Assembly: GCF_900078755.1 (NCBI RefSeq)
Contig: NZ_FKIH01000028.1
DNA: 64,000 bases
Source of the DNA: Ichthyocystis sparus
Lineage (GTDB): Bacteria > Pseudomonadota > Gammaproteobacteria > Burkholderiales > 2013Ark19i
Direction: 5' to 3' (one strand)
Under the pieces are notes generated by a model that did no database searches, was not told the DNA's origin, and saw only the letters and a program-made list of their open reading frames with translations. The translations under genes and the position numbers were made by a program. Shown piece by piece: positions 1 through 8,434 of the stretch. Every line of letters starts with the position of its first letter. The first letter of the stretch is position 1.

Positions 1-551
1 AGATCCTCAGGGTTTGGTGCACCTGCTCCAAGAACACGGCCTCTTCCTGGATGCTCTGTCATTTCTATGTCTTCACCTCCTTCTTCTTCATTTTCACCTT
101 CTTCTATAACAAGATTCTTTTCTGCTTCATGGTCTTCGCTTGTTTCTTCAGATCCTCTTATTTCTTTTGAAAAATAAAAAGCCACAACTGCTAAAAAGGT
201 CATCGTCAGTACTACCATAGCCACAACAATATAAACTCCAGTGCTGCTCAGATCACCTGATCCACCGGCTTTAGTAACATTCGCCGTTGTTGGACTTGCT
301 GTTGAATTACTTGAGTCAGACGTACCATTTGCGGCTGAGGAAACTTCCTGAAGTAAAACCATCAAGCAGGATAGCAGCGAAAACACTGATAATCTGCAAG
401 CACTGAGTCCACCGCTACTGCTTCCCCCACCTCCTTTGCTAGCTTTCTGAGATAGTGGTCCCTGTGATCCATCCGTTGAACCATCATCTTCACTATTTCC
501 AGAGGAGTTTGTAGTGCAATTTCTGTTATTTATATTCATTTTATCACCCAT
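1..551 (-). CDS. Paralog A of a tandem small membrane protein family (3' end cut by window)
   Basis: Open frame of 183 codons from ATG at 551 running off the left edge, so the C-terminus is missing. A second in-frame ATG lies at 539. The N-terminus (MNINNRNC) matches the copy at 1077-1688. It is followed by a Ser/Gly-rich stretch, a moderately hydrophobic segment (RLSVFSLLSCLMVLLQEVSS), an Asn/Ser/Thr-rich linker, one strong transmembrane helix (around residues 110-132) and a Glu-rich tail. No known domain is recognised. Three more copies follow on the same strand, so this is an expanded lineage-specific family. A role at the host interface is inference only. Confidence 0.75.
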   Translation of the reverse strand, partial: MGDKMNINNRNCTTNSSGNSEDDGSTDGSQGPLSQKASKGGGGSSSGGLSACRLSVFSLLSCLMVLLQEVSSAANGTSDSSNSTASPTTANVTKAGGSGDLSSTGVYIVVAMVVLTMTFLAVVAFYFSKEIRGSEETSEDHEAEKNLVIEEGENEEEGGEDIEMTEHPGRGRVLGAGAPNPED

Positions 552-683
552 TACAGTTTTGTATTATCAATGAGCATTACCAAAACAATATGTCGGGGTA
601 CATGTGCACATTCCGCGCACACTCTCCATTGTCTGATTGATGTTTACCCATGAGTTATGTTTTGTATATATAGTATATACTAG

Positions 684-699
684 TAGGTACATACCAGTA
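684..699. promoter_or_regulatory. Copy 1 of 16-bp motif TAGGTACRTRCYAGTA
   Basis: TAGGTACATACCAGTA lies about 130 bp upstream of the paralog A start. Near-identical copies lie at 731-746 and 1796-1811, also upstream of family members, and a partial copy (ACATACTAGTA) lies at about 2756-2766 upstream of paralog C. It overlaps a region rich in short palindromes (TAGTATATACTA at about 671-682). It could be an operator or simply part of the duplicated flank. Confidence 0.4.
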
Positions 700-730
700 T
701 TATGTTTTGTGCTACATACAGTACACCCGA

Positions 731-746
731 TAGGTACATACTAGTA
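731..746. promoter_or_regulatory. Copy 2 of 16-bp motif TAGGTACRTRCYAGTA
   Basis: TAGGTACATACTAGTA, one base different from the copy at 684-699 and 47 bp away from it. Two copies in the same upstream region suggest a repeated recognition site more than chance, but no factor can be named. Confidence 0.4.
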
Positions 747-1004
747 CGCACACATTCCACCATGTTTGATTAAGAATTTTGTAATTTTCAGTATACAAAT
801 TGATTTTTAGATTAATGTTTTCCACTATTGTAAGAGAGAGGTGTAGGTCGTTTTTTATAGTTAGTTTGTTTTTTAATTTTTTCCTCTTTGTATATGTGTA
901 TAATGAATTTTTATTGGGTGAATTATTTTTATTTTTGTTAGGTAAAACGATTGCGATCGCAGCAATGAGAGTGATGTTTCAGGTGCTGTTAACGTTGTAA
1001 TTTC

Positions 1005-1036
1005 TTTGTCCCCCAACATTACATAAATCTACGCCT
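1005..1036. repeat. Duplicated 3' flank element, copy 1
   Basis: A 32-bp block (begins TTTGTCCCCC, ends CTACGCCT) lies 40 bp past the stop of paralog B. It recurs at 3735-3766 with two mismatches, 25 bp past the stop of paralog D. The conserved position relative to the genes marks one edge of the duplicated unit. No stem-loop with a T-run was seen, so a terminator role is not supported. Confidence 0.6.
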
Positions 1037-1076
1037 CTGTTAAACAAACTTTCAAACAAACTTTCTTTCTACTAGA

Positions 1077-1688
1077 CTACAACGATGTTGATTGCAATTC
1101 GGCACCATTTTCTTCTCCAGGAGCAGAATCACCACCTAGCTCTGCCATTTCCATTGGTTGGTCGTTGCCACCTTCGCCACTACCAGATGCTCTTTCGTTT
1201 CGTACTGTCTCTGGACTTCCTTCAGCATCACCACTCCCATTTCCATCTGTTCCTACAACAGCTGGACGATGCTCTTCTCCAGATACTCTTCCTCTTGAAG
1301 AACAAAAAATCGAAAGTGCTAAAACAGCCACTATCAATAATGCCACAGAGACAACAACACAAATTTTAACTACCCCCCAACATCTTGTACTGGTGCTAAC
1401 GGTACTATTACCAGAATTTGTAGCCGCGGTAACCGCGGTTGATGAGGAGGAAACTTCCTGAAATAAAGCCATCAGGCAGGACAACACCGAAATCACTGAC
1501 AGTCTGTGAGCACCTAATCCACCACTATTGCCTACTCCACCTCTTGTATTGCTAGCTTGCTGAGATAGTGGCCCCTGTTGTGATCCACCGGTGGAACCGT
1601 CCGACCCGTTCGAGGCATTATCACCTTCAGCGTTTATAGATGAACTTGTAGCGTAATTTCTATTATTTATATTCATGTTATCATCCAT
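1077..1688 (-). CDS. Paralog B of a tandem small membrane protein family
   Basis: 203 residues. The N-terminus (DNMNINNRNY) matches paralog A. A Ser/Gly/Gln-rich region follows, then the family segment RLSVISVLSCLMALFQEVSS (about residues 62-81), a Thr/Ser/Asn-rich linker, one strong transmembrane helix (about 107-130) and an acidic, Gly-rich tail. The protein ends in ELQSTSL, nearly the same as paralog D. No signal peptide of normal form and no enzymatic motif are seen. ATG at 1688 is aligned with the starts of the other copies. Function unknown. The composition and copy number suggest a surface or host-exposed family, which is inference. Confidence 0.75.
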   Translation of the reverse strand: MDDNMNINNRNYATSSSINAEGDNASNGSDGSTGGSQQGPLSQQASNTRGGVGNSGGLGAHRLSVISVLSCLMALFQEVSSSSTAVTAATNSGNSTVSTSTRCWGVVKICVVVSVALLIVAVLALSIFCSSRGRVSGEEHRPAVVGTDGNGSGDAEGSPETVRNERASGSGEGGNDQPMEMAELGGDSAPGEENGAELQSTSL

Positions 1689-2014
1689 TGTAGTTTTATA
1701 TTATCACCAATGATTACTGTAACAAATATGCTGGGGTATATGCGCACATTTAGTGCACATTTAGTGCACATTTTACATTGTCTGATTATATGCGGTAGGT
1801 ACGTGCCAGTATATACATCTTCCGTAATATTTTTTTGATTAATAATTAATTACACAGACTGGACGTTTACGAAGAAAACAAATCCCACTTTTTTTGCTCC
1901 CCGGCAATTCTAGACTACAAACACCCTATAAGATACTAGATGTGCTGGGGGAGATCCCCCATCTCCATACCGCGCGGAAAACACACATCCCAGCTTAGGC
2001 CTTGAAGCATGCAA
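1689..2014. other. Intergenic region between paralogs B and C
   Basis: Contains the upstream region of paralog B: a doubled ATTTAGTGCACATT (about 1747-1770), CATTGTCTGATT, and TAGGTACGTGCCAGTA at 1796-1811. The stretch beyond about 1860, downstream of paralog C, shows no gene and no relation to the other 3' flanks. Confidence 0.5.
1796..1811. promoter_or_regulatory. Copy 3 of 16-bp motif TAGGTACRTRCYAGTA
   Basis: TAGGTACGTGCCAGTA, about 110 bp upstream of the paralog B start, at a position similar to the copies upstream of paralog A. Confidence 0.4.
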
Positions 2015-2635
2015 TTACAATGATGTAACCCTCTCTGTTATTTCTAATGGTTGACCATTGCCTCCTCCATTATCTGCACCTGCTGCCTCACCTTCTTCAG
2101 ATTCATGGGCATTATCACCACCTCCGCCTACTCCTCTTAAAGCAACACCTTCCTCCTGGTTGCCTTCACCATCTGAGTCTTCCCCCTCAATAACTAAATT
2201 CTGAGGGTCGTTACCATTACCCCTGTCCCTTCTCTCCAAGCCATCACGATAGCAAATTCTCAAAACCACACCTATCAAAACCATAGCCATCACAGTGATT
2301 GCAGCCAAAACAGTGATGTCAACGACATCAATCTCAGGGGTAGTTTCATTATTAGCGGTGCTATTGTTATTTATGACAGTAGCATTTATGCTATTTACTC
2401 CTGAGGAATTTGCGTCCGAAGAAACCCCATGAAACAGAGAAAGCAGACAAGACAGAATACCAAGCCCGCTACCTGTGCTGCTGGCTATCAGTGGAGATCT
2501 CTGTGAGGCAGAGGCAGCCCTACCAATGACTCCCATCCTGTTACCCGTATCATCACCTCCACCCACATCGCCATCATCCACAATGACACCCGAAACACAA
2601 TGCTCATTTACATTTATTCTCATGCTATTGTCCAT
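2015..2635 (-). CDS. Paralog C of a tandem small membrane protein family
   Basis: 206 residues, the most diverged member. It keeps the layout: Asn-containing N-terminus (MRINVNEHC), Gly/Asp-rich region, the short segment LGILSCLLSLFHGVSS (about residues 58-73), an Asn/Thr-rich linker, one transmembrane helix (about 107-128) and a long acidic Gly-rich tail. It ends in TERVTSL, so the last three residues match the T-S/E-L ending of paralogs B and D. The segment between the hydrophobic stretches has several N-x-S/T triplets. No function can be assigned. Confidence 0.72.
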   Translation of the reverse strand: MDNSMRINVNEHCVSGVIVDDGDVGGGDDTGNRMGVIGRAASASQRSPLIASSTGSGLGILSCLLSLFHGVSSDANSSGVNSINATVINNNSTANNETTPEIDVVDITVLAAITVMAMVLIGVVLRICYRDGLERRDRGNGNDPQNLVIEGEDSDGEGNQEEGVALRGVGGGGDNAHESEEGEAAGADNGGGNGQPLEITERVTSL

Positions 2636-3142
2636 CCTATATTATTTGTTATTAATTCTATAGTTTAGTTATGTGCTGCAGCCAGCCACAGCTACTTGTC
2701 CAGAGCTAGCAAAAAACCTCCCCATCGAACGTGGAGTGTGTCATATCCAAACAGCACATACTAGTAATTAGTAACCTAACGTGAAGATAATTATCATTTT
2801 TTATTGATTGTTACTTAGTTATATCTAGGGATTGATAATTTTCATGTCCAACATTGTTTAGACGCGCCAAATGTAAAGGTAATAAACTAGAAGTGACTCT
2901 AATTGAAAGATTAAGAGGTTTAGGTTGACATTTTGTGTAGAAGTATTTTACACGCTTATAATTGCAATTTATACGCAATTTACACAATAAATTTTGTGCA
3001 TGTAGTTTAGTATATCAGTATGTGTCTTTAGACTAATGTTTTTTACTGTCAGGCATAGAGTGTTTTTATAGTTATTTTTGATTTTTTATATCTGATACGT
3101 GAACAATGAATTTTTATTGTATAAATTATTTTGGATTTTAGA

Positions 3143-3734
3143 ATATTACACATTTCTAGTCACAGAGCCACGTTTGGTTGATCAATTTTGTATTTACAGT
3201 AAATTAAAACTAATAGTTGGCGTTAGACTGCAAAAAATTGTTAATCTGTAGATTATGTATTGGTAAATACGCTAGCTTATTTACAAATTAAAACATACCC
3301 ATTTATGAATGTGAATTTGTGAATTAAGGTGATAAAACAACAACCTCTATGTACTAATACATAGTGGGCATGAGTGAATTTTATTGTTCAACCCAATTTA
3401 ACAAGGCCTATTGTCTATTGTTGGTGATATCGCAAGGATCGATGTTGCTGCGCTGTAAGTTATAGAATCAGAGCTACGACGGTTAGGGATGCAGGACTAC
3501 GATCATCTACGACCTATGTAAATGCACGGTCGACACATCTTGGCGGCGCCAGAGCCTTCTGAATGTCCACGCGTGAGCCAAAGAGGCCACACAACGCAGG
3601 TCAACCACCACACAGCAAGAACTACCCCTCGCAGTTGTTATTCCAACTATTAACCCAAGCAGGAATAATCACAATCCACAGCTCTTGCGCTTCTTGATAA
3701 TGCTGAGGGACAACGTCGGAAGAGAGAGACATTT
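3143..3734. other. Extra segment inside the duplicated flank, possible decayed insertion
   Basis: This segment is absent from the equivalent place near 935-1005. Its right half (about 3430-3720) has higher GC than surrounding spacers. All frames I followed there are broken by stops, so no intact gene exists. A short minus-strand frame near 3610-3720 carries a W-x-N-S-W-x-N-N pattern loosely like IS256-family transposase C-terminal regions, but this is too short to trust. No clear terminal inverted repeats were found by eye. Confidence 0.3.
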
Positions 3735-3766
3735 TTTGTCCCCCAGCATTACATAAAACTACGCCT
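3735..3766. repeat. Duplicated 3' flank element, copy 2
   Basis: Near copy (two mismatches over 32 bp) of 1005-1036, located just past the stop of paralog D as the first copy is past paralog B. It marks the shared edge of the duplicated gene-plus-flank unit. Confidence 0.6.
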
Positions 3767-3791
3767 GGCGCACAAATTTGCTACTACAGCA

Positions 3792-4373
3792 TTATAACTC
3801 TGTCGACTGCAACTCGGAACCACTTCCTCCGCCAGAATCAGATGTTCCGCCGCTGTGGTTTGTTCCTCCCGAATTACCGTTACCACTACTCTCTCCACTT
3901 TCTTCCATGATGACCGATAGCTTAGGGTGTGTTTCTGGCCCTTCCCCTTCGCCTTCTTCAGCATCTCCAGTGTTGTAGCAGCAAAGTGCAACAACAACAG
4001 ACAAGATAAGCAGCAGCAGGACTACACCTACAGCCACGGCAACAACCTCAAGAGTCTTCATTCCATCTACCGTACCAGAAGTGCCATTCGTGGCGGTGCC
4101 ATTTGAATTTATGATATCGGAGCTGTTAGTACTATTTGAGCCTTCCGACCTACCGACGTGGTGTAGAAGCGCCGTTAGGCACGATAACACAGAAAGAGCC
4201 GACAATCCGTGGCCACGACTAGTCCCGCCGCGTGATCCACCACTTATCCTAGAGCTAGCTCCCTGATGAAGGGCACCAGATTCTCCAGCACCGGAAGTTC
4301 CTGATTCATCTTCCACAGGCTCAAGCTCGGCATTGGCACTACTTGACGAGACACAATTTCTATTTATGTCCAT
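3792..4373 (-). CDS. Paralog D of a tandem small membrane protein family
   Basis: 193 residues. N-terminus MDINRNC, a Ser/Gly/Glu-rich region, then LSALSVLSCLTALLHHVG (about residues 60-77), a Ser/Asn/Thr linker with several N-x-S/T triplets, and a strong transmembrane helix rich in Val and Leu (about 110-133). The tail is acidic, then Gly/Ser-rich, and ends in ELQSTEL (ELQSTSL in paralog B). Overlapping frames on both strands (3749-3997 and 3778-3978) lack the family pattern and are shadows. Function unknown. The single-span arrangement would leave the Gly/Ser-rich C-terminal tail on the opposite membrane face from the N-terminus. Confidence 0.75.
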   Translation of the reverse strand: MDINRNCVSSSSANAELEPVEDESGTSGAGESGALHQGASSRISGGSRGGTSRGHGLSALSVLSCLTALLHHVGRSEGSNSTNSSDIINSNGTATNGTSGTVDGMKTLEVVAVAVGVVLLLLILSVVVALCCYNTGDAEEGEGEGPETHPKLSVIMEESGESSGNGNSGGTNHSGGTSDSGGGSGSELQSTEL

Positions 4374-4878
4374 TTCATTATCCAGTACATATCTGTCACT
4401 TGTTCACATTTAGTTTTAGTTGTTACTCTCCCACACTCATACCGACTAAGTGTGAAGTACCAAGCATGGCATGTTTTATAGTGTAAGCACTTTATATTCT
4501 AAAATAAAAATAATAATTTCTAATTACATGATGTAAGTGTTGTGCACGTATGTATATCGTAATACATATATTATTATCAACAATTATAATTATGTGCACC
4601 AACAATTATTTTTATTTATTATTGTTAGCTACATTTTTTCTTTTTGGAAAGACTCATCTTTAGCAAGGGATGGGTTTTATGTGTTGAACATATTTAATTT
4701 TTAATCCCAATTACTACTTTTAACACCAAATTTATACTTGTATTACGTGAAACACAGTATGGTGATTTTTTATGATCTATTTTAGTATTGGTATGAACAA
4801 TATTTGTGTTATTAATGTATAAAATTAAATATAAGGGTAGTATATAATTTTATTTGTAAGCACGCTATCGGTGAGTGA
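4374..4878. other. Intergenic region between paralog D and the DUF2157 operon
   Basis: Very AT-rich divergent spacer that must hold the promoters of paralog D (minus) and the operon starting at 4879 (plus). Short direct repeats such as CAACAATTAT (about 4579-4588 and 4610-4619) occur. No gene, stable hairpin or clear operator was found. Confidence 0.5.
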
Positions 4879-5892
4879 ATGGATACGAACAACACAGACT
4901 ACAACCACAACTATGCTGTGGATTGTCGGCAATTACTAGATACTTTATATAACAGCAATAAGATTTCCCGTAAGTTAAGAGAAGATGCCCTGGATTTTAT
5001 TTATCCCCATAGTAATTGTGGACTATGGGTGTCACGCTTCCTACTTGCTATAGGTTCTTTTTTAATCTTATCAGGAATACTTTGTTTCTGTGTTTTTAAT
5101 TGGTCAAGTATTAATTACCTCATAAAACTTTTTTCTATCGAAATGGGTGTAGTACTGTGCGTTTTGTATACTTATTTTAGATCACTAGACCGTGTTTCCT
5201 CTCAATTTTCACTTCTAGCATCAAGTGTATTAATCGGTGTATTCATGGTTGTTTTTGGTCAATCATACCAGACTGGAGCAGATTCTTATCAGTTATTCAT
5301 GGCATGGACTATTCTTACCATAGTATGGACCATTGTATCCAACTTTGCTGCTCAGTGGATTTTTTGGATAGTTATAGCAAATATTTTTTTAATGCTAGGG
5401 TGGAAGCAATTAATTATACCAACCCGTAATATGGAATCAATGATATTTGTATACCTTATTATTCTGAATGGTTTTTTCTGGTATTTACGGGAATATTTTG
5501 TTTCTAAAAAATTTATTGACTGGCTTAAACCAGAATGGACCAGAGTGGTTATTGCAACCATAACCTTAATAATGATGTTTATTCCTGTTGTTAACTGGAT
5601 ACTTAAATATAAGCATACCACTGATTCTCTAAATTTAGGTGCCGTGTTTGGAGCTGTTGGGCATTTTTTATATTATTTTACATACAGATATATACACAAA
5701 AATTTACTGGTATTAGCACTTACTATTCTTTCAGGATGTATAATAATAGAATTATCTTTTTTAAATATAATTCTAAAAACTTTTAATATTAATGATGAAT
5801 CATCATCATTGATGATTATGACGATTTTAACTATTGTTGTTTTTTCTTTTTCTGTTATTCATCTACGTAATATTTTTAAATATAAAAAATAA
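4879..5892 (+). CDS. DUF2157 domain membrane protein
   Basis: 337 residues. A soluble N-terminus of about 55 residues leads into roughly ten transmembrane helices. The helical N-terminus followed by a glycine-containing first helix and FNWSS matches the DUF2157 pattern (cytoplasmic lead, then LxxxGxxLxxxGxxxFxxxNW). It is first of three genes that commonly occur together in proteobacteria: DUF2157, DUF4401 and a GDYXXLXY protein. The next gene starts 1 bp after its stop, so they are one operon. Biochemical function is unknown for the family; a membrane complex of the three is plausible inference. Confidence 0.75.
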   Translation: MDTNNTDYNHNYAVDCRQLLDTLYNSNKISRKLREDALDFIYPHSNCGLWVSRFLLAIGSFLILSGILCFCVFNWSSINYLIKLFSIEMGVVLCVLYTYFRSLDRVSSQFSLLASSVLIGVFMVVFGQSYQTGADSYQLFMAWTILTIVWTIVSNFAAQWIFWIVIANIFLMLGWKQLIIPTRNMESMIFVYLIILNGFFWYLREYFVSKKFIDWLKPEWTRVVIATITLIMMFIPVVNWILKYKHTTDSLNLGAVFGAVGHFLYYFTYRYIHKNLLVLALTILSGCIIIELSFLNIILKTFNINDESSSLMIMTILTIVVFSFSVIHLRNIFKYKK

Positions 5893-5893
5893 A

Positions 5894-6982
5894 ATGACTA
5901 AGTCTATACAATTGTGTGAATGGCTTTTGAGTAAAGGGTTAATTTCTTCCGATAGCCTTAAAGAGTCTATTGCATTTTGTAAGAATGAGGAACATTCACC
6001 ACTATATTTGAAAGTTTTGCTTGGAATAGGGTCATTCATAGCTTCAATGTTGTTTCTATCATTTTTGGGGGTTTCTAACTTAATAGATTTTAATAGCGCT
6101 ATAAAACTTACTGTTTGCGGAACTATTTTTATTGCTATTGCTATTGCTATTCACAGATTTGATAGAAACTTAAGTTATATAGTACGTGCCATTTTAGTAC
6201 AGTCTTCGTTTTCATTAATGATTGCCGGAAAGTTATTATTTGCCTTAGGTTGTCTTGATTTTTTCAAACTACATTGGGGGTCAACATTTGGAATAGTATT
6301 AGTTACTGTAATTACTTACGGTATCTACAATCTCTCTGTAGATAGGTTTATTTTTCCCTTAATTTCCTTACTTTCTATTTTTAACGATATAGTTTTTTAT
6401 GAATCATCCTATAGAATTATAATGTTCAATACATTTTTTATTTCAGAATTTATTGTTGCTTCATTTTTACTTACTTATCATAATTTAAAGAGTGATTTTT
6501 ATCCATTAATTTATTCTTTTGTAATATCAATATGTATTAATCTGGTAGTTTTATGTTTGTGGAAGAATATTGCGCCACCGCATAAAATAAGTATAATGAA
6601 GATAGATATTATTAATTTTTTTATTACTTTCTACTTTATTGCACTACTGGTTTGGATTTTTTATCGTACCGATTGTTTTAAGTTGGCACAATTAGTTTTG
6701 TTGATCCTCACATCTTTAATTTTGGGAGTACTTTCTGTTCCTGGATTACTGTTGTCAGCAGGATTAACTTTATTAGGATATTTGAAGCATGAAAAAATAA
6801 TAACAGCATTAGGCATTTTTTTTATAGCAGTATTCTTCCTTACTTATTACTACACCCTTGATATTCCTCTGATTAATAAGTCCTTTGTTCTTATTGTTAA
6901 TGGGATAGTGCTCTTGATGGTTAGGCTCTACCTTGTATACATGGGGTTGGTTAACGAGGAAAAATCATGCGAGAGAAGGTAA
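5894..6982 (+). CDS. DUF4401 domain membrane protein
   Basis: 362 residues from ATG at 5894, placed directly after the stop of the DUF2157 gene. An upstream in-frame start at 5834 would overlap that gene by 59 bp and is less likely. A soluble helical lead (about 40 residues) precedes around ten transmembrane helices. Together with the flanking DUF2157 and GDYXXLXY genes this identifies DUF4401. It overlaps the next gene by 16 bp, which points to translational coupling. The family's activity is not known. Confidence 0.72.
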   Translation: MTKSIQLCEWLLSKGLISSDSLKESIAFCKNEEHSPLYLKVLLGIGSFIASMLFLSFLGVSNLIDFNSAIKLTVCGTIFIAIAIAIHRFDRNLSYIVRAILVQSSFSLMIAGKLLFALGCLDFFKLHWGSTFGIVLVTVITYGIYNLSVDRFIFPLISLLSIFNDIVFYESSYRIIMFNTFFISEFIVASFLLTYHNLKSDFYPLIYSFVISICINLVVLCLWKNIAPPHKISIMKIDIINFFITFYFIALLVWIFYRTDCFKLAQLVLLILTSLILGVLSVPGLLLSAGLTLLGYLKHEKIITALGIFFIAVFFLTYYYTLDIPLINKSFVLIVNGIVLLMVRLYLVYMGLVNEEKSCERR

Positions 6983-7494
6983 TGGCAGCTTGGCTATTAG
7001 CAGTTATTTTGATAATCAACTATGCCATATATGAAAAAGAACTCATAAAAAATTACGGGAAGGCAGTTTTTGTTAAACTGCGTCCATACTACAAACATTC
7101 TACCGTTCAGAGAGATTATGTACCCTACAGACACTCCCTTATCCAGGGAGACTATGTACTTCTTAAATATGACATAGAAGAGCAGATTCCTAAATCGGAT
7201 ATAGATTCGTATCCAGATATGGGATATATAGTTATTACTACCAGTGCTAGTAACATAGCAAGCTTTCTTCGTTTGTACCGCGGTGAATCCTTAGCTTCAG
7301 ATGAAAAATTACTCCGATTCAAAAAAAACAACAACTCTATTCGAGTTTTGCCAAATTCGTTTTTATTTCAAAGTGGTAAGTATAGCTCTTATGAGAACTC
7401 CAGATATGGATTATTTAGGTTTAGTAATTCTGGTAGGGATTATGTTCTTGTAAATTTAGCTGATAATGATAAACGACTCATATCTGTATCGTAA
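6967..7494 (+). CDS. GDYXXLXY domain protein
   Basis: 175 residues. One N-terminal membrane anchor (about residues 6-22) and then a soluble, probably periplasmic domain containing QGDYVLLKY (about residue 58), the signature that names the GDYXXLXY family. It is third in the DUF2157-DUF4401-GDYXXLXY set. GAGGA lies about 7 bases before ATG 6967. An internal ATG at 6982, at the stop of the preceding gene, is a possible alternative start. Role unknown; likely works with the two upstream membrane proteins. Confidence 0.75.
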   Translation: MREKVMAAWLLAVILIINYAIYEKELIKNYGKAVFVKLRPYYKHSTVQRDYVPYRHSLIQGDYVLLKYDIEEQIPKSDIDSYPDMGYIVITTSASNIASFLRLYRGESLASDEKLLRFKKNNNSIRVLPNSFLFQSGKYSSYENSRYGLFRFSNSGRDYVLVNLADNDKRLISVS

Positions 7495-7561
7495 CTACAA
7501 CTTTCAAAAATTATCCTACAAATGATAACATAATTAACTTAAGCACGTATAAAGCGTATAT

Positions 7562-8434
7562 ATGGGTAAAAGTATTATTATTTTTGGATTAGGGTATGTT
7601 GCGGAGTTTGTTGCTACAGAGATGTCTAGACTAGGATGGACCGTATATGTGACATCTAGGGTCAAGAATACATCAAATAGGCACTATAGTGTTATAAACT
7701 TTAGCGATCATAGATTATTTTCACTGTTAAACTCTTCTCATGCCATACTAAGTACGGTTCCACCGTGTGAGGATAGTGTTGATCCGGTCTTGGGAAAGTA
7801 CATTGATATTATAATGAACGGTAATTTTGAGTGGGTTGGTTATTTGTCTTCAACTAGTGTGTACGGTGATCATGGTGGTAAATGGGTGGATGAAACTTCT
7901 CAGTGTTTGCCGTGTAATGATAGGGCTAAACTAATACTTTTAGCAGAAAAAAAATGGTTGAGCATGTATGAAGAGACAGATTTTAAATTGCCAGTACATA
8001 TTATGAGATTATCAGGAATTTACGGTCCTAGAAGGAATTGTTTAGAACATATAAGAAATGGAAAGGATTTTACTATAGTTAAAAATGGTCAATTTTTTTC
8101 GAGAATTCATGTGGAAGATATCTGTAAAGCTGTTTCCTACTCTATAAGCTCTCCAACTCCAGGAGAGATATACAATGTTTCCGATAATGAGCCAGCACCA
8201 TTGTGCTTGGTTCAGCAGTATGGGGCTAGTATTCTTAATTTGCCAAAGCTTAGAGAAATCAAATTCGAGGATGCTGATATATCGGATGATATGAAGAGAT
8301 TTTTTCTTTCTAATAAAAAGATTAGTAGTAGTAAAATATCTAATAATTTGGGAGTAAAGTGGCAGTATCCTAATTATAGAGTAGGATTATTAAAGGGATG
8401 TTTGCCATATTTAACTAACCAGAGTAAGACATGA
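7562..8434 (+). CDS. NAD(P)-binding SDR-family epimerase, YeeZ-like
   Basis: 290 residues. The N-terminal nucleotide-binding segment IIIFGLGYVAEFVA (residues 5-18) has the glycine pattern of a Rossmann fold. SSTSVYGDHGGKWVDE (about 98-113) is the typical active-site region of YeeZ-like atypical SDRs. The C-terminal part continues with RLSGIYGP and a substrate-binding half. It lacks the usual Tyr-x-x-x-Lys spacing, as YeeZ-type proteins do. The stop overlaps the next gene's start by 4 bp (ATGA). Substrate unknown. Confidence 0.75.
   Translation: MGKSIIIFGLGYVAEFVATEMSRLGWTVYVTSRVKNTSNRHYSVINFSDHRLFSLLNSSHAILSTVPPCEDSVDPVLGKYIDIIMNGNFEWVGYLSSTSVYGDHGGKWVDETSQCLPCNDRAKLILLAEKKWLSMYEETDFKLPVHIMRLSGIYGPRRNCLEHIRNGKDFTIVKNGQFFSRIHVEDICKAVSYSISSPTPGEIYNVSDNEPAPLCLVQQYGASILNLPKLREIKFEDADISDDMKRFFLSNKKISSSKISNNLGVKWQYPNYRVGLLKGCLPYLTNQSKT

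Larger units (their letters stand above)
552..1076. other. Intergenic region between paralogs A and B
   Basis: AT-rich DNA between two minus-strand paralogs. About 585-775 is the upstream region of paralog A and resembles the upstream region of paralog B (1725-1815): GGGGTA, a GCACATT element and CATTGTCTGATT are shared. About 806-935 resembles 3026-3142 in the next long spacer, and 1005-1036 nearly repeats 3735-3766. The spacer was therefore duplicated along with the genes. I see no supportable gene here. Confidence 0.6.
2636..3791. other. Long intergenic region between paralogs C and D, with a probable inserted segment
   Basis: No supportable gene. 2636-2770 is the upstream region of paralog C. 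About 3026-3142 is a diverged copy of 806-935, and 3735-3766 a near copy of 1005-1036. In the first location these blocks are about 70 bp apart; here they are about 590 bp apart. The extra DNA (about 3143-3734) is visibly richer in GC between 3430 and 3720. It may be an insertion holding a decayed gene. Confidence 0.55.

Noticed and set aside
800..1000. 66-residue hydrophobic forward frame between paralogs A and B
   Set aside because: The homologous spacer near 3026-3142 has a stop early in the same frame, and there is no ribosome-binding site, so it is not conserved as a gene.
3610..3720. Weak resemblance to an IS256-type transposase end on the minus strand
   Set aside because: Only about 30 residues before a stop and no catalytic residues or terminal repeats, so it is mentioned as possible decay only, not called as an insertion sequence.
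3749..3997. Overlapping frames on both strands at the end of paralog D (also 3778-3978)
   Set aside because: They lie over the low-complexity tail of paralog D, do not recur at the other copies, and lack start signals.
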